From Streblospio benedicti (Eukaryota > Annelida > Polychaeta > Spionida > Spionidae), in the NCBI GenBank assembly GCA_019095985.1, contig CM032660.1:53573206-53637205 (forward strand): 64,000 nucleotides of DNA. Reading direction: 5' to 3'. Both the position numbers and the translations under genes were made by a program. This document shows, piece by piece, positions 46,377-58,661 of the stretch (position 1 is its first letter; every line of letters starts with the position of its first letter). The notes below the pieces were generated by a model. It was not told where the DNA came from and made no database searches. It worked only from the letters and a program-made list of their open reading frames with translations.

Positions 46377-49300
46377 ATGTTTGCAGACACTTTGCTGATT
46401 TTGTTTATTTCTGTAGCCACTGCCTTCCTTGGTGAAGGTATATATACGATACATAATTAACAACATTATTATGCATAGTATTGTAATATTTGAGAACCAT
46501 TATGTCTTCTTTAAAATGCTCAAGTAACTGGTATCTTATATTATCGCTCATTGCCACATTTCACCTTTTCAACAGGAAGGCCGGGGTTTGATTGGTGGTA
46601 ACCTAGTTCTAGTTCTGCTAGAACTGCTTACACTTTATATCATTTACGCTAACATGCTCATGTAGAACAATATTCAATTTTCTAAAATTCTCATTGCTGT
46701 AGTCCTGGAAAAGGCCACAGGGGTCTTGGGTGAATTGAAGTGTGTGTTTGGGGTAGAGGTGGGGGCGATGATCTTCAGCACTGTAGAGCGAGTCTTCATG
46801 TTATGGGCAGTGCTTTAAGTTATGGGCACATTCTTCGTAGGGTTATGTTTAATGTATATAATAATTTATGGGAACACATACGTTTGACGCTAAATCAAGA
46901 CCATAGACTGTAAACAGGAGAAGAATTAACAATTTGTTTAGAGAATGTAAAGCTTCGTTAAAAGGCGTGTCCCGTGTAGAGGAGAGCCACCCCTCTGCAC
47001 GCTAAGAAGTAAGAACTCACCTAGCTTGAAAACAATAGCTTGTGTGATCCCTCCAAACACCCTTGGCTCAGTTGGTTACCTAACATGCCAAACAAAACAG
47101 GACCATACTGGAAATAAGCAATACATATATATGTATGCTTTCATGTGCTATCCTAGGAATATTAATGAACAAACTCAATCAATCAAGCTTGTAATTATAT
47201 AGAAAATTGAGATTTTCTATTGACTATATTAAACATAAGCACTTGTTCTACAAATTAAAAGAAAAGAGGGGGGGCGGTCATTGCTAAGGAGCATACCTAT
47301 CAACGCTCATAACCTGTGTGCCCAGCCATGGACCTATAGAAAAATACTAACTGGTAATCACAAGCTATTTTTAAAATGTGTGCGATAAATTGTGACTTTT
47401 ACCTCAGGGGTGTGTTAAAGTATCCGGCCGATTTTTTGAAAATGTTTAAAGTTCCACTTCCTGAGGAAGGATATGAAAAGTAAGCTGACAAATGAAGAAA
47501 TTTTATTCTTGGACATGTAAAACTGTCGCAGATAATCTAATTTGGATCATGAGGAGTGCTTGAAAACATCAATAAAATTCTTTTGCTTGGATTTAGATAA
47601 ATCATGGAGCCACCCACCCTCTCCCTCACACAGCAGGCCATAGAATTTTGGAAAATTAATTCTTGAATGATTTCACGGAATCAGCTAGTAAGGTGAATTT
47701 TATAACAAATTTTCTTTTGTTTATTAGGCTTGACGTGGCTGCTTGTGTATCGTACAGAGAAGTATCAAAAACTAAAATCTGAGGTTGAAAAGCAAAGCAA
47801 AAAATGTAAGTTTACAAGGTATATTTAAAAATATAGTCATTGTAAAACAAGAAAGCTTTTATAAATTATGTTCATCTGGAATTTATGCCTTTTTACGATT
47901 TTGTTTATTGTCAATATATTCTAGATGCGGTCGCCAGAGCCTCGACATACATTAGTAGATCGTCAAGTCACTAAAAATGTACGTGTGACGACCTGCTAAC
48001 GTAAGTCGAGGCTCTGGCGACCGCATCTTCTGTAACAATTTATTAAACTTTTTCTTCTTTAGTGGAAAGACAGAAGGAAAATGCAGCAGGAGACGACAGA
48101 AATCAGAAGAAAAAAATAGGTACAAAGTGTTAAAAATCTTAAACATTATGATTCTAACTGACATGGTTAATATGAAACATTTCGTTTTTACTAATTATTA
48201 GAGTTAGATTTTTTTAGACACATTATTTGATACAAATTCGAACAGCAAATCATATATGGATTTAATTAGATAATGATTGAATAATTATTGTAAAATTTTA
48301 TGGAAATAACCCATCCCTTTAAGGCTTTAACAAGTCGTTTCATCTACATTTGCATTTCAGAGCGACAAGAAGAAAAATTGAAAAATAACAACAGAGATCT
48401 TTCCTTGGTAAGTACTGAACTATTGTTTTTCAAAATGTGTTTAACAACAAAGTTCAACTCTCAAAAATGAAATTTTTACCGAGTTCTGATAAGAGGTGTC
48501 TGTTAATAAGTCATTTATAATTCTGAGTTTGCCAATATATATACATTTGTTTCTGTTCAAGCAGTATTAGTTTATTAGTTTAAAGGTAATAAAACATGTT
48601 TTTTTGTGTACGGATTTACTTTTGAAAATGATATTTTCTTCCTCTTGCAAGCAGCAAAGATTTAAGAATTAATCTTTTCCATATTAAAATATCAAGAGAA
48701 TGTCTTTTTTACAGCAAAAAATTGTTTCTCTTGTTTCAAAATTAATGAAAAACGCGTGTTGTTATTTTTCTTTATTATAATTTGTTTGCAGGTTAAGATG
48801 AAGTCAATGTTTGCCATCGGTTTCACCTTCACGGCCTTGCTGAGTATGTTCAACTCCATGTAAGTCACAGTGTTACTGATTTAGCTGGAGAAAAGTAACA
48901 GTATTATTTTAGCTTCATGCAGTAATAATAACTTTTATTTAGTAAAGAATAAAACCATTGGTTTGAATGACATTTGCTTCTTAGTTTGGACAACAACAGT
49001 CTTTGCCACCAAGTTTCTAACAGATGTAACAAAAAACAACTTCAGGTGCATTCTAGATTATATTTATAAATTTTCTCCAAATAGGTGTTCAAATTTCCAA
49101 AAATAGTCTATAGAGAATCCAGATTTTTTATTATTAATTACACTCTTTTGACCTCTTGGTCCTTATTGAATTTGAATAAAAAATTTGACAAGGACCAATG
49201 GGTCGAAACAGTGTGAATGAAAAAATAAATAAAACAAATTTTGGATTCTTTCTGAACTATATTTTAAACTTTGAACAGCTATGGGGAAAATAAAATAAAT

Positions 49301-51879
49301 GTAATTAAAAATTTGACCTAAAGCTCTATACCAAATATCACACATTTATTAATATAATGAAAAGATGTATTGTCTTAGTGGTTTTGAAAACTAGATTTGA
49401 AAGGCTCACATCAATCGGCTTAAATTTGACAGTCAGGTAACAAATAACAACAACAGGCTCAAGTAACTTTTTAAGTTGCTTGCCCTGATGTAAGCCAACT
49501 TTTTGCTATGAATTTTCAATATTGAAATTATATTGTGTTTAATACCAACTTTATAAATTTGAGTTTCATGTTTTGTTAAATTATCAAAATTGCCGAGGTG
49601 ATATATTTCACATCTAATTTTTATCTAGAATACCACAAATTAAACCAAAGACCATAGCAATTTCAACTATTTTGTCACCAAGATCTCCTCTCGCCCTTTT
49701 TGCTTAACACTGTTAGGCAAGGAACTTTCATTCAGGGCAAGTATCTTTTTAAAGTTACTTGCCTTGATGCCAGACAACTTCTTGCCATCAATTTCCAACA
49801 CTGATTGTGGTAATTTGTTTTTACTGGATTTGACATGAAGGGTCTCATTTTTATTTTATTTTCTAACCCTTTGGTTTTTCAATTTCATATTTAAATTTTA
49901 ATGAGGATAGTATTCTGAGTTAGTATGAAAATGCACCTAAGAAGTGTCTGCGAAATATTATTCTGCTTAAAATTTAATTTTGAAATTCGAACAACAAAAA
50001 TGATAGAAAATGAAATAAAAATGAGACCAGCAACAAAAAGGATAGAAAATAGGAAAAGGATTGAAAAAAATAAAAATGAGACATGTTGTTCACTACATGA
50101 CAAGAATCTTATATGGACATGAAGGTTGCAATGTTGACATTTGTGAACCTCGATTTGACGGGCGCGTTGTGTTCAGCTCCATGTAAGTCGTGTCAGTGAT
50201 TTAGCTGGAGAAAAGTATCAAAGTATTCTTTTTAACTTCACGCATATAACATATAACTTTTGGTTAAGTATTAAATCATTGGTTTGCAATGAAAACGTTG
50301 CATTGTGTTCGTAGATTTGACGGGCGGGTCGTGGCGAAGCTGCCCTTCGCGCCGATCTCGTGGCTGCACGGAATCTCGCACCGCAACCTGATGGGCGACG
50401 ACTTCACAGACTGCTCCTTCATCTTCCTCTACATCCTGTGCACCATGTCCATCAGACAGGTAGGCGCCAAAATATAGATACCGTATTTCCTTCAATGAGT
50501 TCATCGTGTTGGTAATTAAGTAGATTTATTATTTTCATCTTCACAACACAAAAGAATTTTTAAACGTTTGACAGTTTCGTCTGCTACTGTAGACATTTTC
50601 AAAAACACTACTGCGCATGTCAGGTCATGGTTTACGGCCGCCGTCCCCTCCTGCGGCAAGCACTGGGTCGTAGGCTCTCGCAAGCTGGTGGGCCACCTCA
50701 TCTCTGTTCATGGTCTGACTTTTACGGCGGCCGTAAACCATGATCTGACATGCGCAGTAGTGTTTTTGAAAATGTCTGCAGTAGCAGACGAAACTGTCAA
50801 ACGTTTATAAATTCTTTTGTGTTGTGAAAGATGAAAATAATAAATCTATATACTGTATTTATTTAATTTGTACTCGACCAAGGTGAAACAAAGTTTCTGA
50901 CTTTTGACACCCTGTCAGGTTGTTTCTTCTCATCAAAATATGTATTATTTAATTTATACTCAACCAAGTTGAAAGATTTTCTTTTGTTCTTTGTTCTCTT
51001 TTTGCTGCTTTAACGCGGTTTAAATTAAGATAAAATTAGATTTATGTTGGTCCAATTTTTATTTACATTTACTTCCCTGGAACTGATATTTTGAAAATTT
51101 TAATTTGAAAAGGATACTGGTAGTATCGAAACATGTTATTGAGAGTAAAGTAAATAAAATTTGCGCCAACATGAATTAATTTTAATTTTATTTAGACCTC
51201 GTTAAAGCAGCAAAAATAGAACTAAGAACAACAGAAAATGCGACCGCATGCTGCATACCATATTTCACAAATCTTGTATATAAGTTGAAAGATACTTGCT
51301 GACGTTTCACAACCTGTCAGGTTGATTCTTCTGCAGTAGAAGCTTCCATTCTGCTCTGATGGAACAACCTGGCGGGTTGTGAAACATCAAGTATGTTTCA
51401 ACTTGGTCGAGTACAATGTTTGCCCGTTTGACACCACTTGTCAGACAGGAATTTTCATGGCCTGGACAAAAGAACATGCTTATTGGATACTTCATACTTG
51501 GAAGAAACCGTCCCAAACCATGTATGACAGGGCCCGAGAGGGGGAATATACCCTACCACCGGACCCTACCCCATTCTCAAGTCTCAGCAAAAATCTAGTG
51601 CCATTCTCACTAATTTCCTAACCATTCTCCTTTCACGATTTCCCACAATTCTCAAAGGAAGTTGACCCCCGTTCTCATCCCTCATAAAACAACAAAAGCC
51701 ATTCTCACATCTCAAAATACGTATATTTCCCCCTCCTTCATGTATTGTTGCAACAATCTACAATTTCCATGTTTGCTTTGCAGAATGTTCAGAAGATCCT
51801 GGGTTTCGCGCCATCGCGAGCTGCTAACAAGCAAGGCGGCGGCCTCTTTAACCTGCCCAATCAGAACAAGTACAATTAG
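46377..51879 (+). CDS. TMCO1: TMCO1, ER calcium-load-activated channel, complete, seven exons
   Basis: TMCO1 is a small, very conserved ER membrane protein. It is reported to act as a calcium leak channel against ER overload and as part of the multipass translocon. Exons: 46377-46437, 47728-47805, 48063-48119, 48361-48407, 48792-48859, 50315-50459, 51784-51879; all GT-AG, all phases agree, 183 residues (human short form 188). Order: MFADTLLILFISVATAFLGE (first membrane segment), TWLLVYRTEKYQKLKSEVEK and on to KNNNRDLSL (coiled coil, about 30-80), VKMKSMFAIGFTFTALL (membrane), FDGRVVAKLPFAPISWLHG, NLMGDDFTDCSFIFLYILCT (membrane), then NVQKILGFAPSRAA and a short polar tail. Nearly every block matches the vertebrate protein, and the start equals the MFADTLL Met. 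Introns are full of foldback repeats. It is divergent to the FERM gene on the left. Confidence 0.97.
47923..48028. repeat. Hairpin MITE in TMCO1 intron 2
   Basis: Perfect 24-bp terminal inverted repeats AGATGCGGTCGCCAGAGCC..., with imperfect pairing continuing inward; TCT on both flanks. Ends 34 nt before TMCO1 exon 3, so it lies where the branch point and polypyrimidine tract begin. Confidence 0.85.
49137..49220. repeat. Inverted repeat in TMCO1 intron 5
   Basis: cactcttttgacctcttggt, then ccttat, inverted as aaggaccaatgggtcgaaac, then agtgtga. A single arm of the same family occurs at about 53567-53605 (ataaggaccaagaggtcaaa). Confidence 0.65.
49435..49810. repeat. Two diverged direct repeats in TMCO1 intron 5
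   Basis: caagtaactttttaagttgc, then ttgccctgatg, then caactttttgc at about 49462, recurs as caagtatctttttaaagtta, cttgccttgatg, caacttcttgcc at about 49738. Non-coding. Confidence 0.5.
50148..50300 (+). pseudogene. Hybrid TMCO1 mini-exon fossil in intron 5
   Basis: At about 50150-50181 the start of exon 6 (atttgacgggcg then cgttgtg) is fused directly to the end of exon 5 (ttcagctccat) and a good donor GTAAGTC. It is followed by about 110 bp similar to the start of intron 5 (48860-48980: gatttagctggagaaaagta and later tcattggtttg). This is the scar of a tandem duplication running from exon 5 end to exon 6 start. The 30-nt hybrid is in phase with its neighbours and has no stop, but the base pair before it is CG where an acceptor AG is needed. 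So it is probably not spliced in. Confidence 0.7.
50521..50848. mobile_element. 330-bp inverted-repeat MITE in TMCO1 intron 6
   Basis: Arms of about 130 bp, near-perfect: tagatttattattttcatct ... acgtttgacagtttcgtctg ... actactgcgcatgtca ... ggtttacggccgcc, and the complement. The centre (about 50650-50710) is GC-rich and unpaired. It starts about 60 nt after exon 6. Confidence 0.88.
50868..51416. repeat. 550-bp nested inverted repeat in TMCO1 intron 6
   Basis: Outer ends ttgtactcgaccaaggtgaa and inverted gtttcaacttggtcgagtac. Inside: cctgtcaggttg words in both orientations, and a second pair (gctgctttaacg / cgttaaagcagc, tttatgttgg / ccaacatga). Looks like a foldback with an inner foldback. 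Confidence 0.75.
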
Positions 51880-53245
51880 GTCATCACATCAAGTACAACT
51901 AGGTCATCCAATCAGAACATGTACAACTAGGTCATTACATGTAGGCTTCATTTCCTCACAGATTCATAATCAGTATTGACGTATTTCGCAAATGTATTTT
52001 CCCATGCAAGTCGTGATTCTCAAAATTAGGCCTATTACTGGATGCTGGTTAGAAGATGAAGAAATGAGAGAATCATGAATGTCAGAGTGTTGTCTGTGTA
52101 AAATATTGTACAGTCTCGTCGTATATTAAATGGATCAGAGGGTAATAGGCCATGTTTTGGGTCAGCATGGACAATGATACGGGTCCATTGGGTCAAAGTT
52201 TGCTGTCTCGTGGAAAGTGCCTCAAGTGGGAACCAATCAAAATGCTCTATAAATCATACTTTCTTTTTCATCACTATAAAAATGCAAATTTGGATAGCGT
52301 TTGAGATTATGACAAAACCAATGAATTGAATGAAGATGATACATATTGTAATCTTTCATATTCTGATATGAAACATGATGATCTTTTATTTATAAGATTG
52401 ATTTTGAAAAATGTAGATTAGTGGTATGTGTGGATGTTTTAGAGATAATTCTTTATTTACAACCTATTCGATATCTAAGTCTTGTGCCAAGACCATTTTA
52501 TGAATTGGATAAGATGAAAAATAATGAGAAAGCCCACATAAGCAAGTATGTATGTTTGATTTAGGTACAGCACCACAACAGAGTTAATTTAAACAATATT
52601 ATATGTTTTTTAAAACATTATAGCAGTGTGTATGTAATATTAGTTGTTTTAATTTCATCCTAGTGTATGTATACATGTGTTGTTTGATATTGCTTGAAAA
52701 CAATTAGAATTTTACCCACTGAATTGTCCGTGAATTAAATCTACCCATTTTGAAATAGTATAGGTACTTCAATTTTAAGATTGTTGTTAACAGTGTCAAA
52801 TTTTCAATACAATCAACATAGATTTAACAATATTTCATGAAATCTTATGTTATTTTTATGAAAGCAGATGTCCTGTTTTAAAATTAAGTTAAAAATATAT
52901 AGTTTCTTCTCAATATAATGAATTAATGCCTTTTTAAAACCTGTATACAAAGTTACATTCGTTTGTTAAAGGCAATGGGTTGTGAGTGTGCAATAAATAA
53001 CTTTAATTAACTTTGTAATGTTGTTAACACTATTCCATAATTTTGGAAATAGCCTTTACTGTAAAATAAAATCTTTGATGGTTTGTTAATGAAATGATAT
53101 TTAGTTGAAGTTATTTTGTAGTTGTTAGACTAGTACATTTTATTAATAACGTGTTAAATGTTCTTTGCTCAATGTAAAGCTATTATAAATATATTGATTT
53201 TAATATGTCAAATAAACAATTAATATTGTCAAGTTCTTTGTTTCA
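51880..53245 (+). other. TMCO1 3' UTR and downstream flank
   Basis: AT-rich, no ORF of note. AATAAA at 53211-53216 is the best distal poly(A) signal; several earlier AATAAA-like words exist (e.g. about 52991). Two near-copies of aggtcat-acat words follow the stop directly (51880-51940). Confidence 0.5.
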
Positions 53246-53249
53246 ACAT

Positions 53250-54279
53250 TCCTTGAATGTAGATTTTTGTTGTAAGGTGCAGTTAAATTGTCCATGTCAA
53301 ACAATGATTATATGTGAGATATGGCAACAGACTCCAAATCTCCCATAAAATAGCTGGTTAGAGAGGCTATTATATGCTCACAATTGCTTAAAACGTTTTT
53401 TTCCTACATGTACAGTACTGCCTGGGTAAAAGAACCAGTTATTTTTCTGTATATTACTATATTTTCGACTTTTTTATGACTCATTTCAAGGATAAAATGT
53501 AAACCATAGACAATATAGTGAGTAGTGCTATACTCGTTATTTGGTAAGCTGCTTCATGACATTTGATAAGGACCAAGAGGTCAAAACAATGTGATAAATG
53601 ATAAGATTTAAAAATTTCAATTTACTTTAAAACATTTTTAGAATTTTTTTTGAATAAGTGCAGATAATAAGGAACATGTAGAAAACTAATTCTTTAATTA
53701 CTGTGGTCCTAGTGGTGTAGTGGTGTCGTGGTACGATCATGTTAGGTGGTGGTTGGAGATCGCGTGGTTGTCGCGGGAGTAGTGCAGCTGTCTATGTAGT
53801 GGCATATGCCTGTTGTGGAGCTTCGTGGGGTGGTGGTGGAAGAAAGCGTTGGTGTTGACGGTGGGTCGGTGACCTCTCCTACTGTGGAGGTTCCAGGTGT
53901 AGCAGATGCCACCTCTGACGAGGTACTTGGTGCGGTGGTGAACGTATCTAAAATATTGGCCCTGAGTGGTTCAAGATTTATAACTGTGGTTGGGGTGTGA
54001 GAATTCTTTTATTCTATATTATCAGTTTATGTTTTTGGTACCCGTGATATTATAGGTTTAGTTGATGTACGAATAGTTATTTTATTGGTTCAAATGATTT
54101 TCTGATAAGACATTAAAACCTGATTATAATTGCTAGTATCATATGCAATAGGTGAATGAAATTAATCTGGCCAGGAAGGAAGCCAGACTTTCTAAAAAAG
54201 GTACACACAAATTGCAAGTTTGGCTCCAATCGCGGACATTGCGACATTTGCGGTGTGCTTTGCGAAGCCCTCATATTAC
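53250..54279 (-). other. Spacer with a Thr/Ser/Pro-rich reading frame
   Basis: On the minus strand, about 53730-53950 reads as a mucin-like low-complexity protein (TTAPSTSSEVASATPG, then PPSTPTLSSTTTPRSS), ending in a stop. It follows an acceptor-like ATATTTTAG at about 53950. It could be the last exon of a gene or just GT-rich repeat sequence. The rest of the stretch is empty. Confidence 0.3.
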
Positions 54280-55915
54280 ATCACTATCATGTAACATCCC
54301 TCAAATCATTATCAAATTTATAAAAATTATTGGTTTTCATAAATTGTAGATAACCATAAAGTATTAAGAATAAGGTCAGAGATGTTTCATCTCATTTTAC
54401 TTTTTAGTGTACAATATGTTTTACAATAAAATACCAGTACAATTTAATTTTGAGTTCAAAGCCTCATTCGCATGTGTCAAAGGTGTATTCTCAAACAAAC
54501 ATCCTAAAAAGAACCCCTTGCCACAACACTGAAAGGGATGTACCTACTATAGGCCTCGAACAATCATAGTTGATCATTTTGAATTAGATTCTTAACAATG
54601 CATGATATTAATAAAAATAACATGCTACTTTGCATAAAAAAAAAAATGTTGATATTTTTGCATAATGATTTTATCATAAAACTGCTTTTTTAATGTGAAG
54701 AACTATTTTTTCCAACGGTGAAAGACAAAATAAATGCCTTTTTGTAAAACCACTGCTTGAGAACTCATGTGCAGCATGGGAAAAAAACATCAAGTTGAAG
54801 ATAATTTATCATGAACCAAAACAAACACTGCCAGGGAGATCATCGAACTCAATGATGTTTAAAACCAATGGTCGGCATTCCTATGATTTCGTGCCGTTTT
54901 GTGAAACCAAAAACGGATTGTGTTGTGTTTGTTCACTCCCCGGTTCGGTAATTAAATGTGCCACAGTAGATTTAAACGATTTAATGCTTTTTAAATGCTT
55001 TGCCAGCTTCTAAGACGCTAAATACTTTGATTTGTTTTGTTTTCAAAAAGCAAAACGCGAGACTAGAACATTACATATTCAAAGCACAACACTAAAGCTA
55101 CCACTCTCACGAAAGGTCAATTTAATTTTATTTTTTCTTTGTGAATGATATTTTGCACTGTTGTATTTTACAATTTATCTTGATGATAAATGTTATAATA
55201 TATTGAATATCTTCTTTTTTGTATATCTTTTATATAAATCTTGCTTCTTCCAAGTGACCTACAAAGTTAATGGTACTAGTACAGAAGAACCGCTTTTCAA
55301 GACAAATAAGAACGATAACCTCCTCGTAAGAGATAAGAGTGTAAACATTGATAGACGAGCAGTGATTATTAATGCCGTCAAATTTGCCACTTTTATTTTA
55401 ATTAACTATTTTTTCTTGGGACTGGGGCATCCCATCTAATTGCTTTACATTAACATGTCTCATATGGACTTTGGACAAAATTCAGGCAAATACACCAAAT
55501 AAAACACATTCTAATTATTAAAACATTAGTTTTCTTTTAAGGGTTATTACCATCAATCTATGGAACACTACCTGTAACTTCTAGTATAATCTCTATAATC
55601 ACTCTTGCAATTTTGCAAACAGCTTCTTTTGATTATACTATATTTCAATGAACATTTAATACAGATTTGATTTATTGTACATTTATTCAATGTTCTTTCT
55701 CTTATTTTTAGATTCTTTCCTGTATTTTTGCATGTGTCTTCAAATATCCGCTCTGGATAAAGGCTTTAAATCACATCTGAGCATTTATATGGTTTCTCCC
55801 CAGTGTGCATTCGCACATGACGTATCAATAGTATTTTAGTTAATTTTCTCCACATTCACTGCACTTAAATGGTCTCTCACCACTATGAACTAATTGATGT
55901 CTTTTCACTTTTTTC
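54280..55915. repeat. Tandem duplication, copy A (zinc-finger 3' region)
   Basis: Matches 56186-58892 in the same order and orientation. Landmarks: atcattatcaaatttataaa, gcaacactgaaagggat-type block, gttcggtaattaaatgtgcc, caaagcacaacactaaagct, tagacgagcagtga, and the zinc-finger 3' UTR and tail. Copy B is longer because of extra sequence at about 57100-57250 and 57690-58320. Confidence 0.82.
55693..55915 (-). pseudogene. Broken C2H2 zinc-finger C-terminus (duplicate)
   Basis: Minus-strand copy of the last fingers of the gene at 58662-61263. KRHQLVHSGERPFKCSECGE, RHVRMHTGEKPYKCS and AFIQSGYLKTHAKI are readable but in different frames. Small deletions within fingers 11 and 12 and several stops break it, and similarity ends abruptly at about 55915. 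It lost its upstream fingers, so it never was a full gene copy. Confidence 0.82.
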
Positions 55916-57839
55916 AAATTGCGAATCAGTGTTTGAAACTTTTTGTGCAAATATTTTTTTTATCCACGGGGCCATTTTATGGCCATCAATGCATAACTAT
56001 AGCAGCTGGGTTGATTTTCATGTTTCTGTCTGTTGTCAGTGTCCATGCACACTACATAATCCAGAAAAAAAACATCTACATCAAAAGTGAATCTATGATG
56101 TGGCGAAAATGGCGTGACAATGAATCCAGGACCCCTGTAAAAGACCTCCAAATGGATCTTTGTGTAGACTTCTAGAGGAGTCAATATTAGGTCACTATCA
56201 TTCATCCCTCAAAGCATTATCAAATTTATAAAATTATGTAACAATAAAGAAATAGGATAACCATAAAGTTTTAAGAAACAAGATGTTTCCTTTTTTGCAA
56301 GTGGCCTAGAAAGTACAGTTTTACAAAAAAATACTCAAACAAATTTAATTTTGAGTTAAAAGCCCTCATCTGCATGTGTCAAAGGTATTCTCAAACAAAA
56401 CATCCTAAAATCAATTTCTGGCCACAACACTGAAAGGGATTTTATTACTATAGGCCTCCCAACTAAACTAGCATTCATGTTGAATTTTGAAGCATTAAAC
56501 TATTAAAAAGTGTAATTGCTACTTTGCATTATGATGTAAGACATGTTTTATATTTTATCTTGTTTTTTTGGTTAAATAAACTATTTATATGGTGCACAGC
56601 ACTGTGTGGCATAACATGAATTGGACATGTCTTGTTGCTGTTCTAGTTTCAAATATTTAAACATAAAATAACATTATTCATCATTTCCCTCATTAGGTCT
56701 CAGACCACCAGAAATCAATAAAATCAGCAAGAATTCGGTCGATTACGCCGGTGCTGTTCCAAAGTTGATATAACTAAAAAGTTTTTATTGTAACTATTTT
56801 TTCTAAATAAATGTTTAAAAGTAAAAAAAAATAGTTGAAGATATATATCATAGAGACCAAGCTGAGCACTGCATAACTGATTCTGGTATTTAAAAACTGC
56901 TCAATAGTCTTAATGTGAAGAACTTCATTTTTAAGACGGTGAAACACAAAAATAAAATAAAACACAGCCTAAAGCTCACACCACTGCTTGAGAACTCATG
57001 TGCAGCATGGGACCCATATCTGAAGGGGACACATCAAGCCCCTAGAGATACAACGAAGAGAAATGCGTTTGTTTGAGGCAAGACAAACGCGACTCAAAGC
57101 TAATCTGAAGGGGGATATTAACTGGCCAGAACTCACAATTACGGAAGCAGCAGAGACTGACAATGATGTTTAAAGTCATGAATGGTCTTTTTTTGGGAAT
57201 CCCTATGATGAAATCACAACGTAGCAGGGTAATCAGCGAACTCAACACAAAACCAAAACGGCATTCGTTTTCGTGCCGTTTTGGTGGTTGCATTGTGTTG
57301 TGTTTGTTCACTCCCGGGTTCGGTAATTAAATGTGCCACAGTAGATTTAAACGATTTAATGCTTTTTAAATGCTTTGCCAGCTTCTAAGTACGCTAAATA
57401 CTTTGATTTGTTTTGTTTTTCAAAAAGCAAAACGCGAGACTAGAGCATTACATATTCAAAGCACAACACTAAAGCTACCACTCTCTACGAAAGGTCAATT
57501 TAATTTTATTTTATCTTTGTGAATGATATTTTGCATTATTGTATTTTACAATTTATCTTGATGATAAATGTTATAATATATTGAATATCTTCTTTTTGTA
57601 TATCTTTTATATAAATCTTGCTTCTTCCAAGTGACCTACGAAGCTAATGGTACTAGTACAGAAGAACCGCTTTTTCAAGACAAATACAGAAGAACCATTA
57701 TTTTAAAGAAAGACAAGCCTCTCGTAGAGAGTGTAAAAACCCTAGAGGCCTTTCAGTGAATGATGTGAATTTTGGTGTCGAGTTTTACGGGAGGTGGTAT
57801 TTTATCCTTCTTTTTCATGTAATTTTATTGGTTATATGA

Positions 57840-58105
57840 CAAAGAAGTATCCGATAACACGGATAGGGTTATCACCCCTCTTCGAACAGGGGTGATACTA
57901 TGGTTATCATGCTTGTTCTCAGCCGGATTACTTTTTTCACATTATAAAAAAAATGTTGAGAATGTTTAGAAAAGAATGATAAATAAAAAAACAGGTTCGT
58001 CGTGTAACATGAATTATTTTATCAGGATTCTTTTTTGTGGCGCATCAGACTCGCCCTTTGGGCTCGCCATGATACGACCAAGAACCTGATAAAATAATTC
58101 ACCTA
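57840..58105. repeat. Pair of hairpin-forming repeats in copy B
   Basis: tgaattattttatcagg at about 58010 pairs with cctgataaaataattca at about 58085 around a GC-rich loop with ggcgcatcagactcgccctt. About 57870-57910 has its own short hairpin (ttatcacccct / aggggtgata). Absent from copy A, so inserted after or lost from A. Confidence 0.65.
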
Positions 58106-58126
58106 TATCAATAATTCATGGTTTAT

Positions 58127-58313
<187 letters not shown>

Positions 58314-58661
58314 CACATCGACAGTAAACATTGATAGACGAGCAGTGACCCGGTTTACGTCGTCAAATTTGCCACTTTTATTTAATTAACTATTTTTTCT
58401 TGGGGACTGGGGCATCCCATCTAATCGCTTTACATTAACATGTCTCATACTGACTTTGGACAAAATTCAGGCAAATACACCAAATAAAACACATTCTAAT
58501 TATTAAAACATTAGTTTTCTTCAAGGGTTATTACTATCAATCCGGAACACTACCTGTAACTTCTAGTATAATCTCTATAATCACTCTTGCAAGTGCAACA
58601 GCTTCCTTTGATTATACTATATTTCAATGAACATTTAATACAGATTTGATTTATTGTACAT

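Noticed and set aside
48063-50103. Lys/Glu-rich ORFs in TMCO1 introns (e.g. 49925-50122)
   Set aside because: AT-rich intron sequence; spliced TMCO1 explains the locus fully.
54795-55013. Possible small gene with MFKTNGRHSYDFVPF and a Cys-rich end
   Set aside because: Lies in the duplicated unit; the counterpart near 57170-57350 does not keep the frame, so coding is unlikely.
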